64,000 nucleotides of DNA, taken from DMER01 sp003451645. Its GTDB lineage: Bacteria > Pseudomonadota > Alphaproteobacteria > Micropepsales > Micropepsaceae. Below the pieces are notes generated by a model. That model searched no databases, was not told where the DNA came from, and was given only the letters and a program-made list of their open reading frames with translations. This document shows positions 58,152 to 64,000 of the stretch, in pieces. The stretch is from NCBI GenBank assembly GCA_031976175.1, contig DALYLR010000006.1, positions 1 to 64,000 on the forward strand, written 5' to 3'. Both the position numbers and the translations under genes were made by a program. The stretch's first letter is position 1. Each line of letters opens with the position of its first letter.

Positions 58152-58859
58152 ATGTCCATCAAGCGCATTTTGCTGGCTGGCTTGACCGTGACGAGTGCTG
58201 CGGCTGCATGGCCAGCGCGCGCCGAAACGGTAGGCGAAGCAACACGGGTGCGGCTAGTCGCCTATCAAACCCCGCCGGCCGCCAACCGCGAGACCGTCTA
58301 CCGGCTGAGCCCGATTTTGCGGAATGCGAAACTGGAGACGGTCGCCGAAGCCGCGATGGAAGTGACCTTTGTGGACGGCAGCACGCTGACCTTAGGGCCA
58401 TCGTCGGAATCGGTCGTCGACGAATTTGTGTATACCGGCCCTGGCTCCACGTCGCAGCAAGCGATTAAACTGACCAAGGGCGTGTTCCGCTTCATTTCGG
58501 GCGCGGTGCAGAAGGACAAGGTCAAACTGCAAACGCCAACGGCGACGGTGGGAATCCGGGGCACGATTGTCCGGGCCAAGGTTCAACCGGGCTCCGACAC
58601 TACGATTTTCTTTGAGCAAGGTTCGGGCGAAGTGTGCGGCGCCAATGCGAAATGCGCGGCGATGGCGCAAGGCGACATGGTCAAGATCGACAGCCGTGGC
58701 AATTTGTCAGCGCCGGAGCAAAAGTCTTGGAGCACGGGCGATGAGGCGACTGACCTTGGAATGGGCGTGTTCGGCCGTCAGTTCAGGGGCCCGGATGCAG
58801 GCGGCGGCGGCAATGACGGCGGCAGCGATCCCGGCGGCGGCAGCGGCAACAACCGTTGA
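58152..58859 (+). CDS. Exported FecR-domain protein
   Basis: A 235-residue exported protein: signal LLAGLTVTSAAAAWPARAET, then a FecR-type beta domain with ANRETVYRLSPILRNAKLET, GSTLTLGPSSESVVDEFVY, KGVFRFISGAVQKDKVKLQT and TATVGIRGTIV. The end is Gly/Asp/Asn-rich (GGGGNDGGSDPGGGSGNNR) and probably disordered. No sigma factor or TonB receptor is near, so it is the stand-alone kind rather than an iron-dicitrate anti-sigma factor. Ribosome site is weak (GTTAGAAAAC). It lies after a 285-base gap in which nothing else was seen. Confidence 0.85.
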   Translation: MSIKRILLAGLTVTSAAAAWPARAETVGEATRVRLVAYQTPPAANRETVYRLSPILRNAKLETVAEAAMEVTFVDGSTLTLGPSSESVVDEFVYTGPGSTSQQAIKLTKGVFRFISGAVQKDKVKLQTPTATVGIRGTIVRAKVQPGSDTTIFFEQGSGEVCGANAKCAAMAQGDMVKIDSRGNLSAPEQKSWSTGDEATDLGMGVFGRQFRGPDAGGGGNDGGSDPGGGSGNNR

Positions 58860-58952
58860 GTGAGCCAAGAGGCCTGTTTTGGTGCGCCTATTTTCTTAAC
58901 ATTTCGCCAAGTATGATGCTCAGGGTTAGCCTCGGTGAAATGTGTTGTGGTG

Positions 58953-60350
58953 ATGGACTCTGACCGGACGGATGATCTGAAGCGGCTGCTTGGTGCCCTG
59001 ACGCCCGAGAAGGCCGCCGAACTTGCGATGCGCCTCGAAGCCGACAAGCTCAAGGCCAATAATCCGCAGGCGGATCAAGTGCTGTCGGCCATTCGCCATC
59101 TCCTCAGACAGGCGAGGCCGCCGCGCTGGCGCACCCCGTTGCGGCTATTCTGTCAGCCCTTTGCACCCTTGTTGACCGGCGAACGCGCGCGCAAGCAGCC
59201 CGGCCGCATCGCACGCGCAAGCATAGCGCCAGTTTGGGCGTGGCTGGCCAAAGACTTGATCCCTGAGGACTTTGCGGCGCTCACGACCGCACTCACACAG
59301 GCGATCCTGGATCGGGACGAGGCCAAGACAGACCAACTCAAACAGCACATGCATCACCGCGCCGGGAAGGCCATCGCAAGCGCCCTGGACGCGATGCCAG
59401 AGGGAAGCCCTGAACGGTTGCGGCTGCACATGCAGTTGGGCGGCGAGGACGTGCTCAGTGATGCCGCTGAGATTGCGCTGATCCTATCGGGCGCGGACGA
59501 GATGCTGGCTTTGCAGGCCATCTTGCCGGATGCGATCCCCGCCTTGGAAGAGGCTCTGATTTCGCGCTTCCGCGAGTTCTATGACCATGCGGTCCAGACG
59601 CATCCAGCCTTGGCGCCCCATTTTGTGGTCGCGGTCATGAACCGCTTGGGTAAGCCCTGGGAGGTCATGCGGCTGGTGCGCGTCGTCTCGCGCCGCACGC
59701 AAGATACGCTGATTAGCGCGAGCGATCTGGGCCTGGCCGGTGACCTTCTGATGGACGACATGGAAGACTTGGCCAACGAGATCAAGGCCGCACCCGCCGC
59801 GCCTGGTGACCCCAAGATGCTGGCCGCCAAGATCGAGCGGCTGCAAGCGATGTCCGCAGGCTTTGCGCGCGAGTTGGGCATCAAGCGGGATGGCCGGTGG
59901 GGGACGCGGCTGGTCAAATTGCGGGCAAGCGCGGCGCATGGCGCGACGGCCTTGTTGGACCGCGCTCCGCTGGAGGTTACGGCGCCTTTCGCGCTTCAAC
60001 GCTTTGGTGCCTATATGAAGGCGCCGCGCAAGCCAGACCTCCAACGTTTGCCGGATGGGGACAAGGTGCAACGGGCGGTGCGCTGGGCCGCAATCGTCGC
60101 GGCCTTGGAGAGCGAAGCCCAGAACATGGGCTATCTGTCCGCGCACAAGGCCGCGAAAACCGCAATTGACGATCATCTCATCCCTTATGTTGAGGCATTG
60201 TTGTCGGCCTTGCGGCTGGGCGAGGGGAACGAGCGCAGCGCGGCAGCCCAAAGCTTAGGGGTCATGGCGCAAGTGGTGCGCAGCCTCAATGGCGACGCCG
60301 AGGCCGACCTGCTACAGCGCCGGATCGCGGCGGCCCAGAAGGCAGCCTAA
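58953..60350 (+). CDS. Conserved-looking helical protein of unknown function
   Basis: A 465-residue protein, almost all alpha-helical and rich in Ala, Leu and Arg: LKRLLGALTPEKAAELAMRL, AWLAKDLIPEDFAALTTALT, HFVVAVMNRLGKPWEVMRLV, AARWAAIVAALESEA-like segments. No membrane span or signal. No domain recognised; the start could also be GTG 58935, six codons upstream. It stops on the opposite CoA-transferase gene with a 4-base overlap (CTAA). Codon use looks like neighbours. Function unknown. Confidence 0.65.
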   Translation: MDSDRTDDLKRLLGALTPEKAAELAMRLEADKLKANNPQADQVLSAIRHLLRQARPPRWRTPLRLFCQPFAPLLTGERARKQPGRIARASIAPVWAWLAKDLIPEDFAALTTALTQAILDRDEAKTDQLKQHMHHRAGKAIASALDAMPEGSPERLRLHMQLGGEDVLSDAAEIALILSGADEMLALQAILPDAIPALEEALISRFREFYDHAVQTHPALAPHFVVAVMNRLGKPWEVMRLVRVVSRRTQDTLISASDLGLAGDLLMDDMEDLANEIKAAPAAPGDPKMLAAKIERLQAMSAGFARELGIKRDGRWGTRLVKLRASAAHGATALLDRAPLEVTAPFALQRFGAYMKAPRKPDLQRLPDGDKVQRAVRWAAIVAALESEAQNMGYLSAHKAAKTAIDDHLIPYVEALLSALRLGEGNERSAAAQSLGVMAQVVRSLNGDAEADLLQRRIAAAQKAA

Positions 60351-61543
60351 ATTACGGCCGCCTCGCGCAGATGCGCAATCTCTTGGGCCGTGTAGCCGAG
60401 GCTGCCGAGGATTTCATCCGTATGCTGTCCAAGTTGGGGTGCCGCGTGGCGAATGGTTCCTGGTGTCGCCGAGAGCTTGACCGGTGTGGACGACAAAGGC
60501 GCTGGCTTGGGCAAGCCTGGATAGCTCACCGGGTGGAAATAGCCTGCGGATTGCGTGTGAGGATCGTCGAGGAGCTGTTGCGGGAAATAAAGCGGCCCTG
60601 CCGGGATTTTGGCGGCCTCAAGCTCTGCGATCGCTTGGGCGACCTTGCGTTCGGCGCACCAGCGTTGCGTGCGCTCGCTCAAGGCCGCGCCATTGTCGCC
60701 GCGCGCTGCATCGCTTGCGAACCGCGGATCGCTCAGCCAGTGCGGCTCGCCCATCAATTTGGCCCATCGTTTGAAGAGCGGATTGCCATTGATCAGAACC
60801 GTGATCCAGCCATCCTGACAGCGGAAAATGTCGGACGGCCCGGCGGTCTGGCCACGATTGAGCGTCGCCTGGCGGTCGAGTTTCAAGATGTCTTGCTCGA
60901 TCAGCGCGGTGCTCATAATGGTCGCGGCGGTGCGCAGCAAGGCGCCTTCGACTTCTTGACCGCGACCAGTTTTCTCCCGCGCCATGAGAGCCGCCAGTGT
61001 GCCAAAGGCTGCGAGCGAGGCGGTCGAGAAATCGACCCACGGCGCATAGGAGCGTATCGGCTGCTCCGGCGTTCCGGACAAAGCTACAGCGCCCGACATG
61101 GTTTGCGCGACCCCGTCAAAGCCCAAACGCTCCGCATAAGGACCGCCGCGGCCAAAGGCAGACACCGTCGTGAGAATGACGCGCGGGTTGATCTTTGCGA
61201 GGGACGTATAGTCGATGCCAATGGCCTCAAGCGTGGAGTAGGGCAGGTTGGCCACCACCACATCGGCGGTTTCAACCAAGCGCGCGATGACGGGGCGTGC
61301 TTGCGCATGCATCGGGTCGAGCGTCATGCCGCGCTTGTTGCGGTTCATCTGAAGGTACATGGCGCCATCTTGCGGCTCGCCGTCGCGCCAGCTGAGCGGG
61401 ATCAGCGTGCGGTCTTCCGAGCCATCGCGCTTTTCGATGCGGATGACGTCAGCGCCCATATCGGCGAGCAGCGCGGCGCAATAGGGGCCTGCGATGAAGC
61501 GGCCAAAATCTAGTACGCGGATGCCGCTCAGTGCCATGGTCAT
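60347..61543 (-). CDS. CaiB/BaiF-type class III CoA-transferase
   Basis: A 398-residue enzyme moving CoA between organic acids. Family blocks: LSGIRVLDFGRFIAGPYCAA, LADMGADVIRIEKRDGSEDR, MYLQMNRNKRGMTLD, VANLPYSTLEAIGIDYTSLA, FGRGGPYAERLGFDGVAQTM (which normally contains the catalytic Asp) and the C-terminal HTDEILGSLGYTAQEIAHLR. GGAG eight bases before the ATG at 61543; the upstream extension to 61639 is rejected. Monocistronic. Acyl substrate unknown. Confidence 0.93.
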   Translation of the reverse strand: MTMALSGIRVLDFGRFIAGPYCAALLADMGADVIRIEKRDGSEDRTLIPLSWRDGEPQDGAMYLQMNRNKRGMTLDPMHAQARPVIARLVETADVVVANLPYSTLEAIGIDYTSLAKINPRVILTTVSAFGRGGPYAERLGFDGVAQTMSGAVALSGTPEQPIRSYAPWVDFSTASLAAFGTLAALMAREKTGRGQEVEGALLRTAATIMSTALIEQDILKLDRQATLNRGQTAGPSDIFRCQDGWITVLINGNPLFKRWAKLMGEPHWLSDPRFASDAARGDNGAALSERTQRWCAERKVAQAIAELEAAKIPAGPLYFPQQLLDDPHTQSAGYFHPVSYPGLPKPAPLSSTPVKLSATPGTIRHAAPQLGQHTDEILGSLGYTAQEIAHLREAAVI

Positions 61544-61617
61544 TGCTTGGGCTCCAATGCAAACGGTAGACTGGCGATGACAGAGTCTTATTCCTTCACC
61601 GCTTGAGAGCCTGATCC

Positions 61618-61962
61618 ATGACACAGAATGCCAATCCATTGAAGCTCAACCCCTTGCAGCTGCGGACCTTGACGCTGTTGCAGGCGCTGGGGCGAATCCC
61701 GCAAGCGATGGAGGCGGGGCCGGGCGAAGGCGAGGTGACGATCCGCCGCTTCCCCGCTGCACATGGCGACCACTTCCATCTGGGAGACGCGGTGGTACGC
61801 GGCGCGGATGCCACGGGCTTGACAAACCAGGCCGTGTGGAAGGCGCTTGAGCACAAGGGACTTGCGCGCTGCGATGTGCCGAACGCGGTGGTGCTAACCA
61901 CAGAAGGTGTCGTGTACGAGACGGGCATTGCGCACGAAATCCTGCACCGCAGCAGTCATTAG
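61618..61962 (+). CDS. Small conserved-looking protein of unknown function
   Basis: A 114-residue cytosolic protein with PLKLNPLQLRTLTLLQALGR, GEVTIRRFPAAHGDHFHLGD, a winged-helix-like KALEHKGLARCDVPNAVVLT and HEILHRSS. The helix then KALEHKGLA then beta-wing pattern suggests a small winged-helix domain. No regulator family was identified. The ATG closely follows GAGAG; the gene is divergent from the CoA-transferase. Confidence 0.6.
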   Translation: MTQNANPLKLNPLQLRTLTLLQALGRIPQAMEAGPGEGEVTIRRFPAAHGDHFHLGDAVVRGADATGLTNQAVWKALEHKGLARCDVPNAVVLTTEGVVYETGIAHEILHRSSH

Positions 61963-62164
61963 TGCCGCTCTCGGGCGTGCCGACGGAGAGGACGAGGGCC
62001 GGGCGTTCAAAGGGGGAGGCTGGCTCTGGGTCCACCCCTTTTGACCCTTTCAACCGGCCTCAAGTCATGTTCCGCATGACGGGAAGTGGCTGGCTGCTCC
62101 CACAACAGTCCGGCCGCTTCCCACTTGACCGGCCATGGCGTTCCGGGCTTGTGTCCGCTCTATC

Positions 62165-63019
62165 ATGATATTCTGGATTATAATTGCCCTCGTTACGGCG
62201 GCGGTGGTGCTTGCGATCACCTTTCCGCTGTTGCGCCCTGGTTCGGCTGCTGGCGAGGTGTCTGCTCCTTCTGCTGCACGGAGCATCTTTGCGAGCCAGC
62301 TGGAAGAGCTGGAGCGTAGCCGCAAGGACGGCGCCCTGAGCGCGCAGGAATTTGAATCGGCCAAGGCCGAAATCTCGCGACGCTTTCTTAAAAACATTGC
62401 GGGCGAGGGCGACATGCCCACGGCACCTGCAACCAAGCCTAAGCGCGCTTTGGCGCTCGTACTCTGCACATTCATTCCTGTGGCGGCGCTGACGCTTTAT
62501 TTTCAGCTCGGTAATCCAGAGGCGCCATCCCAAACGCCGGAACTAAGGGCGCAAGCCCTGAAAGCGCGGGCTGAGTATCAGTCCCTCGTCGATGCGCTTG
62601 AGGCGGCGCTGGCGGCGGGCAAAGGCGACGCGCAAGGTTGGCGCTTGCTTGTTGATGCCTATCGCAATCTGGATGAGCCGGCCAAAGTGAAAGACGCGCT
62701 GAGGCGCGCCACGGTCGATCTGCCCAAACGGGGTCTTGCTGTCCCTGCCGAGTTCTGGGCCCAACTGGGGGCGGCGGAGGTCGGCACCGCAGGCGGCACG
62801 GTGTCCAAACCTGCGCAAGAGGCCTTTGCGAATGCCATGGCCGTGGACCCAAAGAACATCATGGCGCGGTTCTATTTGGGGCTTGCCGCACAGCAAGCGG
62901 GTGACAGTGCAAAGGCGTTCAGCCTTTGGTCGGCACTGCAACGCGAATTGCCCGACGGCATGCCGCTCAAGGCCGAGCTCAAACGCCGCCTTGATGCAAT
63001 GGCTGCGCCGGAGCCCTAA
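62165..63019 (+). CDS. ccmI: Cytochrome c biogenesis protein CcmI
   Basis: A 284-residue CcmI/CycH-type protein. Helix 1 (IFWIIIALVTAAVVLAITFP), a cytosolic loop with IFASQLEELERSRKDGALSA and a leucine-zipper-like part, helix 2 (ALALVLCTFIPVAALTLYFQ), then periplasmic TPR repeats (WRLLVDAYRNLDEPAKVKDA, ARFYLGLAAQQAGDSAKAFS). It holds apocytochrome c for haem attachment. Usually ccmI leads ccmIEFH; here no other ccm gene follows, as the next gene is on the opposite strand. Confidence 0.85.
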   Translation: MIFWIIIALVTAAVVLAITFPLLRPGSAAGEVSAPSAARSIFASQLEELERSRKDGALSAQEFESAKAEISRRFLKNIAGEGDMPTAPATKPKRALALVLCTFIPVAALTLYFQLGNPEAPSQTPELRAQALKARAEYQSLVDALEAALAAGKGDAQGWRLLVDAYRNLDEPAKVKDALRRATVDLPKRGLAVPAEFWAQLGAAEVGTAGGTVSKPAQEAFANAMAVDPKNIMARFYLGLAAQQAGDSAKAFSLWSALQRELPDGMPLKAELKRRLDAMAAPEP

Positions 63020-64000
63020 AAGTTGAGCGTGGCGATGTAGGCGTTCAGCGCCGCCAGTTGCGACGCGCGCTTGGCCTCCAGGCCATCAATAGCGCGCTTG
63101 CGCTGGTCTGCCTCGTCTTCGAGCTTGTTCATGCTGCGCAGATAACGCGCCTGAAGGTCGCTCTTGTCGGGGGCTGCCTTGATGTTCTCGCGGACGCGGT
63201 TTTGCTCCTCGAAGACGCGCTCGCGGGCGGAGTTTTCGGTTTGGAGCTGTTGATCGGTCTGATCCATTTCGCGTTTGAGCTCGGCCATGCGGTTGAAGGC
63301 CGCACGCTGAGCCTCGGTCAGCCGCGCATTGCGGGCATAGACCAGGAATTGCTCCGCAGGCAGATCGACTAGGATGATCGTGTCTTCGCGCGTCCACTCT
63401 GTGACTACTTTGAGGGTCTGTGTTTCTTTGGCTTTCAAGGCTGCGGGGATGCGGAACACGTTTTCGGTCATTTCGACTGACTTTGCGTCCGGCGCGGTAA
63501 TCGTCCACCCCGGCCGGCGGGGATGTTCGAGGATCAGCTTGCGGTCGAGATCATCCTCGCTCTTCAAGGTGTAGGCGGTTTCTTCGACATCAACCGCCGA
63601 GGCCTTGAGCACACCATTGGCGAGGCTGACCTTGGAGACGGTCTGCTCGAACTTGCGCTCGGCATCCACGATGATCTTTTGGTCGAGGGAGAACGACAGC
63701 AAACGGCTCTCGCCCTTGGGCAAGGTGGACAGGCGCGCATCACCCACAAAGGAGGCAAGCCCGGCTTTGTCCCGCTCATAAAGGGTGACCACGCCCGGAG
63801 GAAGGCTCGCACCTGTGTCGTTCACGAGCCTGACGGTGGCCAGCGGATGGCGTGGATGGGTTGGCGGCTGAAACAGCGAGATTGTCTCAGCGCCCACTTG
63901 GGCATTGATGATGGCAACGCTAAGCGATTGGCCGTTGCGCACGGTTACCTTGCCCGGCAGGGTGAAGCGGACCTGGGTCGCGGCCTCTTTGGTCTGAGAT
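63016..64000 (-). CDS. DUF4139 domain protein (runs off right edge)
   Basis: The C-terminal ~328 residues are visible; the frame is open through base 64000. Beta-sandwich repeats (ATVRLVNDTGASLPPGVVTL, YERDKAGLASFVGDARLSTL, RKLILEHPRRPGWTI) and a C-terminal coiled coil (AFNRMAELKREMDQTDQQLQ, RYLRSMNKLEDEADQRKRAI) match the DUF4139/mucoidy-inhibitor-like group. Probably exported, but the N-terminus is missing. It converges with ccmI with stop codons overlapping by 4 bases. Confidence 0.75.
   Translation of the reverse strand, partial: SQTKEAATQVRFTLPGKVTVRNGQSLSVAIINAQVGAETISLFQPPTHPRHPLATVRLVNDTGASLPPGVVTLYERDKAGLASFVGDARLSTLPKGESRLLSFSLDQKIIVDAERKFEQTVSKVSLANGVLKASAVDVEETAYTLKSEDDLDRKLILEHPRRPGWTITAPDAKSVEMTENVFRIPAALKAKETQTLKVVTEWTREDTIILVDLPAEQFLVYARNARLTEAQRAAFNRMAELKREMDQTDQQLQTENSARERVFEEQNRVRENIKAAPDKSDLQARYLRSMNKLEDEADQRKRAIDGLEAKRASQLAALNAYIATLNF

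Noticed and set aside
1..64000. tRNA or rRNA genes, CRISPR arrays, insertion sequences
   Set aside because: No cloverleaf-like sequence, regularly spaced repeats or transposase coding was recognised by eye on either strand.

Overview
This is a high-GC chromosomal window from an alphaproteobacterium. The evidence is a complete RcGTA-type gene transfer agent (GTA) cluster, a gafY/gafZ-like regulator pair, a DivJ-like cell-cycle kinase, MucR, DUF5330, DUF1491, DUF2336, DUF2849 and DUF934 proteins, and an intergenic repeat of a type familiar from Rhizobiales/Hyphomicrobiales. The genus cannot be told from the sequence. No rRNA, tRNA, CRISPR array, transposase or integrase was seen.

Layout. 1-31.4 kb is mostly housekeeping and metabolic: a partial NhaD-like antiporter, a GH114-like secreted protein, a MucR regulator, a cysteine-rich membrane-anchored protein, then gafY-gafZ (4962-6137). 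A GNAT-MaoC-sufE operon, DUF5330, a DivJ-like kinase, a degenerate glycosyltransferase-PilZ protein, prfC, HU, an SDR enzyme, DUF2336 and a type III PLP decarboxylase follow. Next come a sulfite reductase operon, an NMT1-type ABC importer, a DUF1214/DUF1254 pair, PBP1A, a GH42 beta-galactosidase, a nuclease and a cyclase-family hydrolase. 31.4-49.0 kb is the GTA. 49.2-64 kb returns to chromosomal genes: small membrane proteins, paired acyl-CoA dehydrogenases, phasin, a PepSY/two-component operon, esterase, RNase T2, an XRE regulator, FecR, a CoA-transferase, ccmI and a partial DUF4139 gene.

The GTA is the centre of interest. In order it holds a small-terminase-like gene, large terminase, portal, a g3.5-like protein, prohead protease, capsid, head-spike base and fibre genes with two unknown partners, adaptor, head closure, tail terminator, tail tube, GTA gp10, tail chaperone, a very short tape measure, g12-g15, a DUF2793 probable tail fibre, and a holin/i-spanin/o-spanin-like lysis cassette. 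In Rhodobacter capsulatus the head spikes, tail fibre and lysis genes lie at separate loci; here they are gathered into one co-directional cluster, and the activator pair sits about 25 kb upstream.

The most striking pattern is regulatory. A ~58-nt element occurs twice (31396-31453 and 33312-33368), before the first gene and before the portal gene. Each copy has promoter-like hexamers and a CCAATTC/GAATTGG-type dyad, and each is followed at once by a GC-rich hairpin with a T-run. Promoter-element-then-terminator leaders are what the GafY (activator)/GafZ (antiterminator) model from Caulobacter would predict, but here they are duplicated. The large terminase is interrupted by a 10-N assembly gap whose flanks carry a short duplication; collapsing it restores one reading frame, so the break is very probably an assembly artefact.
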